From: Chamaecrista fasciculata
Lineage: Eukaryota; Streptophyta; Magnoliopsida; Fabales; Fabaceae
Reading direction: 5' to 3'
NCBI GenBank assembly: GCA_003254925.1
Contig: QANZ01043286.1
Location: forward strand, 3,891-67,890
DNA: 64,000 nucleotides
Below the pieces are notes generated by a model. That model was not told where the DNA came from. It worked only from the letters and a program-made list of their open reading frames with translations, and did no database searches. A program made the position numbers and the translations under genes. Of the stretch, positions 36,274 through 47,556 are shown piece after piece; positions within the stretch are counted from its first letter, which is position 1; each line of letters opens with the position of its first letter.

Positions 36274-39183
36274 TCAAGTCATGCCACATAGAGAATCATC
36301 CTGGGATGGCATCATGTTAAGATCTGGTATCAAGAAAATACTTTCACCTATTGACTCACTCCTATCTGCCTTAAAATCTGACTGTGGTTCAGTATCATCA
36401 TGTTCTGTTACATGTGTTTGGACCTTAGAAACGGTGAATTCATCAGATGTTGAACTCAGATTGTTCTCATATTCTGGGCCTAAATCAAGCTGCAAATAAG
36501 AAAAAATGCAGCAGGTAAGAGACACAATCACAAGTGCTATCCATACAACAAAAAGTAACGCACATTGAGAGAGGGTCAAAGAACATAAGATTTTATAACC
36601 TTTATCCTCTTCAAGCTCTCGTTTCTACCTCTCTGCGCTTTGAATTTTTTACTTAGATTTGCTATCTCCTGCCAAATAAGAAGAGGGGATATTGGTAACC
36701 AACTAACCATGAATAATCATTATATAAAGTAGAAACCTATCTTTGGTCTTTGAATTAGTTCCAAGACTACGATTTGGTCCCTAAATATTAGAAATATACT
36801 TTTTTATCCCTGGTCTTTTTACAAATGTGCGGGAAATAAATCAGATTGAATCCTCTGCAGTGTGAAGTTCCTGCAGTTTAGAGAGAGAATAGAAGAGTTA
36901 GAGAGAGACGTGTGGTGATGTGTGGGTCCCATTGTTTTTTTCTCTCTCTAACTCTCTCTTTCTCTCTCAAAACTGCATGAAAATGCACCAAAATCATAAT
37001 GCAGAGGATCTATGTCCGGAACTAAATAGCTTATGTCTGAAAGAAATAGGAACCAATAGCACCAAAAAAAAAAGGAACCAAAAAGTGTATTTCCAATATC
37101 CATAATGTAATCGTGTTTTAAAAACAAATTTAAAGACTAAAAAGTAAGTTTTCTATAATATAAACGAGTTTAAAAAAAAAGACTTGTGGGGGATGGGAAA
37201 TATATTTCCTTTTCAAAAAACATCGGAGGAAAAATCCCCTGGATACCTTTTTCATATAAATCTTTTCGTTCAACAGAATGGTCTCCTGAACATGCATATG
37301 ACACAGCCATAGGGTAGAAGTAGAACCAACCCAGATAGATACACCATTGATGATGAAGAATGCTAGCTGATTCCATTAATTTTATGAGGAAAAGGTACTG
37401 GGATCAGCTTTACCTTTTTTCTTTTACACCTCTTGGTGGAGGTAGAACTCCCGGTATACTCACTTGTAGCAATAGCTGAAGCCTGAAATCAAGAATAAGG
37501 TTGGATAAATAAAGGCTTGAGAAGCAAAAAAGGAATACATTAATAATTATAAAGTCAAAAGAAGAGGAGAGAGCTACAATGGTTAGAATCGGGTGAATGA
37601 ATAAATCATGCATTTTCAGTATCACCAGCTCTCAAAAGTCAACCAATTGCGGTCAACATTGGAAACATATGGAAGTTCTTCACTGAGCAACTCAAAAGAT
37701 TGTCAATAAGGACAAAAGAAAAGAAAAAAAAAGGAGGAATAGATTTTATAAAATAAAAGGACGTGGGTCAATACTGGGGCCAACCCAAGAAGAAGACCTT
37801 GAAAAGTTGAGGGCATAGGAAAGAGTGTGACATAAAAATTGTGAATGAATGAAAGGAAAACGCTTGTTGAAGCCTCTGAGAAATAATGAAATGAGTAGAT
37901 GGTAGAAACCACAAAGCATGCCAACAAAGGTTGGTACACTAGTAGATTGGCTCATAACCCACGACATTGTGAATTCAAGTTTTGCTGTCTTCTGTAAATG
38001 CACATTGAGTCTATAAGAAAGTCCTGACCTTAACCTTGACAAGTCATATGATTGATCTAACTCATCTAAACTTTTGGTTACCAAAAAAACATAAACAGGA
38101 ACTAGAAAGCATCTTATATTGTATAGCTCCAAAAGCAGTCGTCCAATTGTGCTGATCAATGGGCCCTCAGAGAAAGGTAAGAATAAAGAAAACAAAAGTG
38201 GGGATGGTTACTTAATATTGTGGGCACTGAACAGACAGCTGGTAAAAACACATCATTCAAGTTCAACATTCAACAGCAAAGCACAAGCATGTGAAGGAAG
38301 GAGATGATGCTCATCTTTGAAGTGGTCACGTGACACATCACATGCCAAAGCCATACCCTCTGTTAATATAATGTAATCCTGTTGGATTTGAAATCAAAAG
38401 CTGTTTGTTGAACTTGAGGACTACAATGACAATATGAGCTATCCCAAGATTGCATTATATCAACATCCACCGCTCGATCATAAAGAAAAAAAAAAACAGA
38501 AAAAATCACATAAATGAGTTAGGTTGGAATTTTCTTTGCTTTCAACACCACCTATTGAATTTAAGTAAAACAATCATGATAAAATATACATATTAGTAAT
38601 ATACATATTAGTGTGGGAGTTTCATACGAATCACACACTTTATTGTCATATAGATCACTTGTCTTGTGGCTTCTTCTAGTCTAAACTCTAAACGCAAAGG
38701 CACCCGCATCCATCGCTTTCACCATTAATCCAACTTCCCCCTCTCATCTCTATATTATTTTCCAAGGGTGTTTTTGTCAATCTCAAAAAAAGAAAGGCCA
38801 GATTGACCGATGAAAAGATGAAAACGCCATTCCCAACGCTTGCTAGCTAGCTTCCATTAAAAAAAATCAGATAGCGCAACTAACCCTTCCCTGCCCCCAT
38901 TTTGTCTCTTGTTCAACGAAAATCTGAACAGTTTGGGGAAGAAAGGAAAAGAAATAAAGAAGAGACCGAAATAGAAGAAAGTAGAAAGAACCTTGGATCT
39001 GGAAGAAGAAGAGAGGGGAGTGGTGGAGCGAGGTTGCTTGAGGCCCCATGTGAGAGGGAAAGGCAGAGATTCAGAGTGCTTGAGATGAACCAGCAGTTCC
39101 ACAACCACACTCTCATCCATCATCGCCTTCCTCACCCACTCGTCCGCCTTCACCATCATCATCGATCTCCAGAGATTAAACAA
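36274..39183 (-). CDS. Coiled-coil protein with C-terminal EAR motif, probable transcriptional regulator
   Basis: Five minus-strand exons keep frame exactly: 38992-39183, 37414-37482, 37247-37285, 36600-36668 and 36274-36489. They give 194 aa, or 187 from the Met at 39162. Order: an N-terminal block with MMDESVVVELLVHLK and LTWGLKQPRS; a Ser/Thr-rich stretch; a basic patch TKRCKRKK (nuclear-signal-like); a short helix ETILLNEKIYMKKEIANLSKKF continuing into NESLKRIKLDL, with heptad leucines like a small zipper; an acidic tail; and PDLNMMPSQDD near the end. DLNMMP fits the EAR repression motif DLNxxP exactly. The gene belongs to a plant-specific family with no assigned function that I can name. 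Intron 1 is 1.5 kb. Repressor activity is inference from the motif. Confidence 0.82.
37048..37081 (+). mobile_element. Micro-insertion with 9-bp target duplication, intron of the EAR gene
   Basis: AGGAACCAA occurs at 37048-37056 and 37073-37081. Between them are TAGCACC and nine A. Confidence 0.5.
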
Positions 39184-39660
39184 GTGACAGAGAAAGAAAG
39201 GTAAAGAAAGGGTACATATGGAAAGAAGAAGGAGGTGGATCTTATGTGGTGGTGAAGAATGAAGAATGGAGATTGAAGAAGAAGAAGAAGAAGATGGGAG
39301 TGGAGAGAGATTCCAGTTATTATTGGATTTGGTTGTTGAAGATTGATTGATAAAATGAAATTATAACAGAAGGTGAGGCCGTAAGAGGAGGTGGCTGTGG
39401 GTCTCACTATTTTCTGCTCTTTCTAACTTATTCTTCTTCCTTGCTGAATGCTGACCCACCATTGATATGTGGCACTCACCCTTTTTATGTCACTTTTTCC
39501 CTTTCTTTATTCTCTCTCTCTTTATTAATATATAAATTGATTTAAAGAAATATACAAATTAAAACTTATTTTTTAGAAACCTAATATTGCAAACTTTTAC
39601 AAACTTTTATATTTGTTCTGTTTTAGTCTTTAAAATTAAGTAAAAAAAATTCAGAAGAAA

Positions 39661-39690
39661 ATATAATTATAATTATAATTATAATTATGA
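39661..39690. repeat. ATAATT hexanucleotide microsatellite
   Basis: About five units of ATAATT in a row. Confidence 0.8.
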
Positions 39691-39975
39691 ATGTCCCAAA
39701 AATTAATCATAAATAAATAATAATAATAATATATGTATATATAAATACAAAAATAAAAAACGAAAATGGAAGGGAGAAAAATAAAAGTGGCAACGCATGG
39801 TATGATCACATATGTCTCTTTAATCCATCTCTTGAATTGCAAACAATTGGGTCAAAGCCCATTAGGTATATGTTTTTTACTGGAAGCCCATCAGGTACAT
39901 TGATTTGCCATCAACTTCCATTTAAGGTTTTCTTTAAAAATATTATATATTCATTACCTCCTTCATTTGAACCAC

Positions 39976-40048
39976 AATGACGTAGAGGAATGGAAGATTT
40001 GCAAAATCTGAACTTTAGACCCTAATGACGTAGAGGAATGGAAGATTT
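39976..40048 (+). repeat. 25-bp tandem repeat with 48-bp spacing
   Basis: AATGACGTAGAGGAATGGAA occurs at 39976 and again at 40024, followed in both by GATTT. Confidence 0.8.
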
Positions 40049-40599
40049 TCTATACACAATGTCAGATAAAATAAGAATTTGAGAGGATTAAATCATTCTT
40101 CAAAATTAAAATTTAAACTTAGATTTAATTTTCATAGACCTTCATTCTTCATCTATAAATAAAGGATGATGGATCACTAAAATATGAGAGAACACTTTCT
40201 TTAATTTTGAATCAAGGTATGATTATCATCATCTCTCATATTGTTTCTGTCAATCTCTCCATTTGTTCTTTCAAACTAAACATGCAACACAGATGAGTTT
40301 CCACTACTCATTTTAGACCCTAATCAAAACTAAAGCGGACATGGAGAATCAATTTTCACTTTCTCTACAAGTACAGGAGGAGGCCTTGTACTCATTCATA
40401 TCAGCTAGGCCTACTATAATTGAAATTTTCTACATTTTTCTGTAATGAGTTCATTTGAAAGAATAGAATTGTCACAATAGCAATTGAGATGAATGAAAGC
40501 AATTTCATATGTCTCTTTCTCAATTATTAATCGGAGCAGAAATAACAATTTTGAATTTGGTATGGATAAAAGATGGTATACTATTCAATTCTTGACAAT

Positions 40600-40870
40600 G
40601 AATCGATTTGATAACTGACATATTGTTATACATGATATTGATCCGATTTGATATCATCAAGATGTAATTTATACCATTGAATTTACTGACGAAAGATTTA
40701 TCATCTCTATGGGATTAAATCCCGAGTTATTGCAAATTAAAATAAAGAGAAATCTACCGATGAAATTATGGAAGTAAATATTCTCGCATTTATTGCTACT
40801 GCACTATTCATTCTATTTTTTGTTCCCATGAAACCAGAAAAAATGATTTATTTAACCTAAAAATATACTT
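40600..40870 (+). other. psbM: Nuclear plastid DNA insert with a psbM fragment
   Basis: ATG at 40768 opens MEVNILAFIATALFIL, the exact start of plastid PsbM (a 34-aa photosystem II subunit). The rest of the transmembrane helix is lost: the frame runs on as FFVPMKPEKM, and a psbM-like end (AAAATGATT) follows immediately. So there is an internal deletion, and the gene is dead. The AT-rich leader with GGGATTAAATCCCGAGTTATT looks like the plastid 5' region. Insert borders are uncertain; the sequence as far as about 40500 and 41050 may also be plastid. Confidence 0.8.
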
Positions 40871-41099
40871 GTTATTGTTATTGAAACATGATCGAACACA
40901 AAAATGTCATTTCTTATTACTCTTTCTTTTTTTCCGATAAAGTAAAGTATCTAAAAGAAAAAACAAACTTTTAATTTCATTAGATCCTCTTACGAAACAG
41001 GTCAATACACTAGAATTTTCATGAATTACGGAGAACTCTAGAGAAAACAAAGATATATTACTTTGTATTGCTTTTGCTATTGATCTTTGTTGTTAATAG

Positions 41100-41608
41100 A
41101 AGCCACATTAAACAGCTTAAGAATTTGACCTCAAATTCTCATTTTCAATATGTTATTTGAATATGAATTGATTCATTTAAGCATAGGATGTAGCTTCAAA
41201 TTGTTAATTCAAAAAATAAGACTAGAAATGTTACAATTTTTTATTGAAAATAGAGAAACTAAAACCAAGTACACTTCCTACATACTTACACTGGTACAGA
41301 CACATACAGATACATATGCAGTATATAACTTAATTGAATCTAACTAACGGAGAATATATAAATAAGAGGAACCAACTAAAACTATGATTATGCTAGGTTA
41401 TTAACCCTAATTCCTAAAATTCTACATGAGGTAATCTGAACAAAGTGCCATATAATTAGAGAGTCCTTGACTCGATCTTCCCGCTGAAAAAATAAGAGAA
41501 GATCGAGGGTTTGAAGCCCCAATCAACAAAGTCCAGTGTTCAAATCATCGCTTGACCAAATCCAAAATCCAAATAGGGCTATTGCTTGACCAAATCCAAG
41601 TAGAGCTA
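41100..41608. other. 3' flank of the PNRC-like gene, nothing else seen
   Basis: No gene. The part nearest 41600 contains two copies of TTGACCAAATCCAA about 46 bp apart and is probably 3' untranslated sequence of the minus-strand gene. Confidence 0.4.
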
Positions 41609-42136
41609 TTACAGATCTAATCGGAGAATCCTTCGCAGGTCACTCGTTGCGTCGCCGATGACAGTCTTCTTAGTGAAGAAAGCCGGCAACGGAACAGAAC
41701 TAGGCGGCGGCGACGCCACGAACATCGAAGATCCGGCATAAAATCCGGCGACTCCGTCAACGGGCACCAGCTCGGGATTCGGACCCAGCCGGTTCGTCGA
41801 ACCCAGATCTGTTTTCTCACGATCTTCCTTCGTAACGACGGCCGGAACCGCCGCCGGAACGGTTAGCTGTTCACCGCGTTTGAGTATTTTTACTTGACCC
41901 ATAACAAGTTTGTTGACCGGAGGGTTAACGGCGTCAGTGAAAGTGGACGGAGAACGGGTTGGAACTGAGTGGTTGTGGAGGCGTAAGGGGCTCCGTTTAG
42001 GACGGTTTGGAAGGTTACGGTTGTTACTCCGGTTAGTTTTAGGGTTAGCAGTAGGCGGAGATTTCGGGAGTTTCATTTTGGGAAGAGAGGAGGAATTTTT
42101 AAGGCAATCTTGTGGATTGAGAATTGCTACACCCAT
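41609..42136 (-). CDS. Small basic protein with PNRC-like SPPPSSxPLPxFF motif
   Basis: A single-exon 175-aa frame on the minus strand starting MGVAILNPQDCLKNSSS. The N-terminal half is basic and rich in Asn, Pro and Arg. The middle holds LVMGQVKILKRGEQL. Near residue 145, AGSSMFVASPPPSSVPLPAFF is followed by the end LRRILRLDL. The SPPPSSVPLPAFF segment resembles the short proline motif of PNRC proteins, which bind decapping or nuclear-receptor partners; that link is inference. The start Met and both ends read like a conserved plant family of unknown role. Codons are GC-rich against AT-rich surroundings, and the pyrimidine-rich upstream leader fits a real gene. Confidence 0.78.
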   Translation of the reverse strand: MGVAILNPQDCLKNSSSLPKMKLPKSPPTANPKTNRSNNRNLPNRPKRSPLRLHNHSVPTRSPSTFTDAVNPPVNKLVMGQVKILKRGEQLTVPAAVPAVVTKEDREKTDLGSTNRLGPNPELVPVDGVAGFYAGSSMFVASPPPSSVPLPAFFTKKTVIGDATSDLRRILRLDL

Positions 42137-42425
42137 TTCTTACGATAATCAGAAAAATAGAAGAAGGAGAAGATGAATTTGCAGCAGCAGAAGAATAGAA
42201 CCAGAGATTTGTATTGGAACTTGGAAGAAATGAATTTAGGAAGGAAGAGATCTTTTTTGTCTAGAGATAGAGAGAGAAGGGAAAGAAAAAATTGAATGAG
42301 CAATTGGGGAAGCCGATGGGAAATTATTTATTTGCAATGAAAGGGGAGTAGAGGAGTACAGAAAAAGGAACAGAGTCTCATCTCACTCTCAATTTGAGAG
42401 CGTGGACGGCACACTCAATTATTGC

Positions 42426-42610
42426 ACTTTTTTTTTTTTTTCAAAGATATCCCAGCCCGACAGGCTAAAGACTAATCCTCCGCGGATCGGTGTTCCGTTT
42501 AAGGGTTTGTCGCTGGCCAATTGATTGCTGCATACACAAGGCAAGATTCGAACGGGACCTTACTTAGACGACCTAGTGAGCTCAACTACTAGGCCAACCA
42601 AACTTGGTTA
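42426..42610 (-). mobile_element. Full SINE with 10-bp target duplication
   Basis: On the minus strand it starts near 42610 with GTTTGGTTGGCCTAGTAG (A box), then GTCCCGTTCGAATCTTG (B box) about 45 bases on. It ends in a run of about 17 A. CAATTATTGC flanks it exactly (42416-42425 and 42611-42620). It is a Pol III-derived retroposon, apparently complete. Confidence 0.88.
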
Positions 42611-42639
42611 CAATTATTGCGATTTTTGTTATTTGTCAA

Positions 42640-43180
42640 ATACTCATTTTGATCCCAATCTATTTTGGTCTTAAAATTATTTTTATATCTATTTTGATTA
42701 TCAAATTCTTACATTTATTTCATTTTGATTCCAACAAAGTGATGTTATAATGTTACATGATTCATGTCATTAACTTTAACTTTCACTATTAAAATTAATT
42801 ATTTCTCTCTTATATGTCATAATAAATAAATTAGTAAAAAAATATTTTTTTTCTCAATTCACATGTATAAGAATTAAATAATCTATCTTTTTTTGTTGCC
42901 CAAAGTATTCTCCAACTTGATAGGTCAAGCAATAATTATCCGTAAATTTGAACTCCATTTAAAGGTATGTCGCTGGCGAATTGACTACTACATACATAAG
43001 GCGAGATTCGAACTTCCTACACTTACTTAAGCGATCCTAGTGTAAATAATCCATTTTTATTGTCTATATTATAAGTAAAGACAAACATTGGATAAAATCA
43101 AATGAGAAAAATATTAAAGTGTTAAGACTAAAATAAAAAGTTATTATAGAAATTTGAGTGTCAAAATGAGATTTTAACTG
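42640..43180. mobile_element. Worn MITE containing a nested SINE
   Basis: ACTCATTTTGATCCCAATC near 42648 and GTGTCAAAATGAGATTTT near 43160 form inverted ends, with further pairing inward (TTTTGGTCTTAAAA against TTAAGACTAAAA). Ends are not sharp. Confidence 0.4.
42887..43042 (-). mobile_element. 5'-truncated SINE, same family as 42426
   Basis: On the minus strand it shows GAAGTTCGAATCTCGCC (B box), then sequence matching the neighbouring SINE (CGCCAGCGACATACC), and ends in an A run. The A-box region is missing or degraded. Flanking TAAATAATCTAT (42875) and TAAATAATCCAT (43043) match at 11 of 12. Confidence 0.8.
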
Positions 43181-43414
43181 TTTTGATTTGAAGAAGTAAC
43201 GGAGAATGAGGAAGAGCGTGAGGAAAGGAAGGGAGAGCAAAGCGCGTGAGCTTGAAGTTAGACCTAAAACGCTCTCATTCAAAAGTGGGTGGCTGATGTG
43301 GGTTCGTAACACCCGGGGGCAACCTTATCATCAACTTCCACTGTTACCCCTTTTTTCTCAACTAATTACTACTACTGCCATGCCCTCTTGCTAACTGTCC
43401 TATCGTTTTTGGCT

Positions 43415-43466
43415 TCAACACCAATAGTCTTTTTTTTTTTTTTTGAAAAATTCAACACGAATAGTC
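43415..43466 (-). mobile_element. Micro-insertion with 15-bp target duplication
   Basis: TCAACACCAATAGTC (43415) and TCAACACGAATAGTC (43452) bracket a run of about 15 T then GAAAAAT. Confidence 0.65.
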
Positions 43467-43667
43467 AAATACAATCCAAGTAGCGGAATTCATGATACCT
43501 ACTACCAAATAAAAAAATAATAGGCATATTCGCGTAGTAATAAACAAATGAATAATCTTTTGGTTTAATGCAATCTCCTTTCTACGAAAAAAAATCAAAA
43601 TAATTGTGCGCAATTTTACAAATAATTGATCTCTATTTTGAATATTATTTATTTGTTTATTTTTTTT

Positions 43668-44005
43668 GGGTAAATTACACTTTGATACCATGTGGTTTAA
43701 AAAGTGACACTTTGGTACCTTTTGGAGTTATTTTGTAATTTTAACCATAATAAATTCTGAAAAAATTATATATTGACCCCAAAAAAATTTAAAGTTTTCA
43801 TTTTAGTCCCTAGATAATATGTATCTAGGGACCTATTTGTAATTTTTTGAAAATTTTTTGAGATCAATATGTAATTTTTGCAAAAATTTTTATGGTTGAA
43901 ATTATAAAATAACTCCAAAATGGTACCAAAATGTTAATAGAGAATGCCACAGCATACCAAAGTGAAATATGACTAAACTACAGAGTACCAGATTATAATT
44001 TACCC
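43668..44005. mobile_element. Mutator-like MITE, GGGTAAATT family, copy C
   Basis: A 338-bp palindromic element with the same core as copies A and B (TATATTGACCCCAAAAAA, CCTAGATAATATGTATC) but shorter arms, each missing some of the CACTTTGGTACC units. Flanks ATTTTTTTT and TTATTTTTT give about 7 of 9. It is more diverged than A or B. Confidence 0.75.
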
Positions 44006-45635
44006 TTATTTTTTTACATGTTAAAAGCCTTCAATCAAATTTTTTTAAATATTATCAATTTGTATTGGAATAGATCAGGTATCTTGTGACATTATTCTTA
44101 ATGAAATATCATAACTGTAAATTACAAATTCATGATATTTCATATGTTGTGGTTGACGGTGGAGGGTAAAGAATACTGACTTGTAGCTTTTTAATTGGCA
44201 GATGGCGTGGAGCTGAAGATGTATGTAACCAATGAAATGACGGTGTAGACGATGATAATGGCATGAGGTTGTAAAAAATGGAGAAGGAAAAGGGCAAAAT
44301 TGTAAAAGAAAGAGGAGATGACAGCTGGAGAGAAATGAAATGAAGAGGGTGACGTGGTGTATACGGTGAAACCGACTTAAAACGATCGTGTTCGTATAAG
44401 GCGGCCATATGCTTTTTGATGTTGCCTTCCACCTTACAATTACTGTCACGTGTCCCTCCTTTTTTTTTTATTATTTTTCTGCAAATTCTTATTGGTTACA
44501 AATTTACAATACATACACCCAAACCAAAAACTTTACTTTAATCATACTTTTTTTTTTTTACTATAAAGATCCAAATTTCTTATCTCTTCTTTCTCTTTGA
44601 TTATTTTGTCCTTTTATTATATTGTTGTTGTTGGGCAAGTAGCAAGCCGACATGGAATGATGGCAGACTCTTTATCAGTTTTTCATTTAAAAAATAGACT
44701 CGTTAACAATAATAAAACCAGATTATTATTAAAATAAATATATCTTACTGATAAATTTAAAATTTTATCTCAAATATTTTTTTATACTTGTATTTTATAA
44801 TAATAATTAATAAGGAGTAGCACGACGATTTAATAAATATTTTATTTTATGTTTAATAAAAAATGTTCTAAATCATATATATTGAGCCTCTTTCTTCGTT
44901 TCCCTGAATCAACTTTTCTATGTCCATTATTTTACTTTATTTGATTTCTTTTTCTTTTGGTGCAATAATGGAGTTCTTTCACTAGACATTACATGGTTTT
45001 AACTTTTATACTGTAGTTAATAGTATTGCACAAGTTTTTTCTACGTTTTCGGAAGAAAGAGATTTGGGGCTTTTATTATGTATGTAGCCTACAAACTGAG
45101 CGCTTGCATGCCCTAAAGCCCTAACTTCATGGACGAATATAGGCTTAACAACTAGGCCCGTAGTTATAATTTAAACAAGTCATAAGACCATTCCATTTTT
45201 TTTGTCTTTTTTTTTTTGCTTAGCTCTTCATGAATAAGTTTGTTTTGCCCCCAAAAAAGTTTATTGTTCATATAATGCACTTGCTTGGTTCCTTACTAAT
45301 CTTTCAATAATCCTGTCATTCCTCTTTATACCTTTATGCTTTCTTTTTAATCAATGATGTTATTGTTCAACCAAGCCGATTCTATTTCTTCTAACTCTTT
45401 TAGGGTAAAGATTAAAAGAAATTAAAACCCATCCAACTAAGTGTTTCAAACTCAATTCTTTTTCCCCCCTCATATTTATGTACAAAAATACTAAAATCTA
45501 AATATAAGTGACCTAGTAGAGTAGTAATATTTTTAGGAGATATATTGGAAGGGTTGAGGCTTTTATATTTTACCTATATATACCCCATTCATACCATTTC
45601 ACCTAAGCTAACCTCAAGTGGCGCATATGCACAAT
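44006..45635. other. Spacer, no gene recognised
   Basis: A minus-strand stretch at 44130-44440 is less AT-rich and open in two frames, but has no family features. At 45236-45265 AAGTTTGTT/AAGTTTATT bracket TTGCCCCCAAAA, a possible further micro-insertion. Confidence 0.4.
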
Positions 45636-45639
45636 ACAA

Positions 45640-46170
45640 ATCAATATTTTTAAAATTGGATCGACCATTAAACTAGCTAGTCGAAACATTGGTGTAAGGC
45701 GCAGTAGTTTAATCATGATTCAATTAAGCTAAGGTCGGACTAATAATTATAAAATAAATTAAAAATATAATGATATATTTTACTTAAATATAATAAAAAT
45801 AAACTAACAAATACTAAAAATATATAATAAACTTCTTAAATTAAAGTTTAATGGAATGATAAAAAGTAAAAATTTAGAGGATAAGAGATTAGATGTTGAA
45901 CTAAAAAGTAACACATTGTTTTGAGTAGTCTAAACTTGATATGAAAAAAAAGTCTTAAAATAACATCATTTTGATTTAGAAAAGTAAAAAAAGGAAAATA
46001 AAAAACTTGGATCAGTTCAACTCTAAAACCATCTGATTCATGTCAATTTCCCCAATTTATTTGATTGTTAATTGAATTTTAATCAAGACGGCTTTGTGCT
46101 AAACTCGAACTAAAATCACTATTGATTCCGGATTCATCTGATTTAGTTCGATTTTTTAAACAGTGATATA
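45640..46170. mobile_element. Possible worn MITE
   Basis: ATTTTTAAAATTGGATCGA at the left and TTCGATTTTTTAAACAGTG at the right are inverted, with GATTCA-rich words inside. The style is like the nested 34486 element. No target duplication is readable. Confidence 0.35.
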
Positions 46171-46659
46171 AACATTTAGCATTGTAACCTAGCTAGCTCC
46201 CATCAAAAAGTGAATATACACTAGGCAAGTTCCTTTGAAAAATTGAGCAAAATTATAAAAAGAAGAAGAAGAAGCTCCATTTAGGATTAAAGCTATAAGT
46301 AAAGTTAGACTATGATGCAAAGTTTGTTTTAAATATTTAACTAATTAAACGTCAATTAGTTTGTTGTTCTCATTATATTTAATACAATCATGTATAATGA
46401 CAATTATTTATTCTTAGAATATCCAATAATAAATGATGAACTAAGCATATGTTTTTGGGCGTTTTATTTAGTTCATTTGAAAATTATGGGTAAAGAAGAA
46501 TGGCAAAAAACATTCACAAAAATGATTTGCTAAAATATTTGTTTATAGTAAATTCAGTATAGAAAAAAAGACGAATAAATGAATGTAAAGAATGACTAGA
46601 GTGATATCTTAATGTGGGATAAATATTATTGTACATGCATGTTAATTACTAGTTTGACC

Positions 46660-47005
46660 CTAGGAAGCATGGACACTTCATTTTGAAGGCGTGTCGCCGT
46701 GTCAGACACGTGTCAGTGTCCGACACTCGTATGACACCGACACGACACATATCCATAAATTTTAGAATATAAATTAATTTTTTGTAACTTTAACATGATA
46801 GGAAAGAAAAAATAATAATAGATATGACATATATTATGAATAAAAATTGTAATTTTTAATTTTTTCATTAAAAATTATGAATATTTAATTATTTATATAT
46901 ATAAATATATGCCGTGTCGTGTCGCGTAATTTTGAGAGTTTGACGTGTCGCTGTGTTCGTGTCCGTGTCGTGTCCCGTGTCCGTGTCAGTGTCCATGCTT
47001 CATAG
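46660..47005. mobile_element. hAT MITE with GACACG-rich arms and perfect 8-bp target duplication
   Basis: Ends CTAGGAAGCATGGACAC and GTGTCCATGCTTCATAG are inverted with one difference. GTTTGACC flanks both sides exactly (46652-46659 and 47006-47013), the 8-bp duplication of hAT elements. Arms are rich in GTGTCGTGTC and its complement around an AT core. No cargo. Diverged relatives lie at 31684, 35643 and 48475. Confidence 0.88.
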
Positions 47006-47305
47006 GTTTGACCAAATGCATTTGCGTTGCTGAAAACGAGTATATTTTATGTGTTAATATTTCTTACAGCGAATAAAGGTGACAATGAATATATCATGCC
47101 CAATACCTGAATTGCATGATGAGGTGTGAGGCTAGTTATGGTGACTTGGTGAGGATAGTTGTCATAGCTCATAAGTCATTTTTTTTCAATTGATCGATGC
47201 ATTATACATTGCAAATGAGATAGAAAAAGGAAATAAAAGACAAACGAGAGTTTTTTTAAGATGTATTTGATATTTGAGAGTTCATTTTATGTATTTGATC
47301 TTAAG

Positions 47306-47382
47306 AAATATGCAAAATAAACAAATATCTAACACATTCCTGACTTCTTTTATGTATTTGATATTTGTTTATTTTGCATATT
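47306..47382. repeat. AT-rich hairpin, 25-bp stem
   Basis: GAAATATGCAAAATAAACAA and its complement TTGTTTATTTTGCATATTTC lie about 30 bases apart and pair nearly perfectly. A second feature nearby is AACACATTCCTGACTT, present twice (near 47330 and 47456). Confidence 0.7.
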
Positions 47383-47556
47383 TCCTAAGAGTACAAACGC
47401 TAAAACAATCATTTGTGGGGTATATATAGGTATGAATGGGGTATATATATTGGTAAAACACATTCCTGACTTGTCATATTTCTTCATTTGTGGTTAATCA
47501 CCTTCCATGAATGTGTTAGAAATATGACAATTCTCGTTTGTTTGCTATAAGTATCA

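Noticed and set aside
44130-44449. Minus-strand 100-124 aa frames
   Set aside because: Low-complexity Ser/His/Pro content, no start context or splice partner and no family features.
47306-47382. microRNA precursor
   Set aside because: The stem is too AT-rich and too short to separate from a transposon hairpin without small RNA data.
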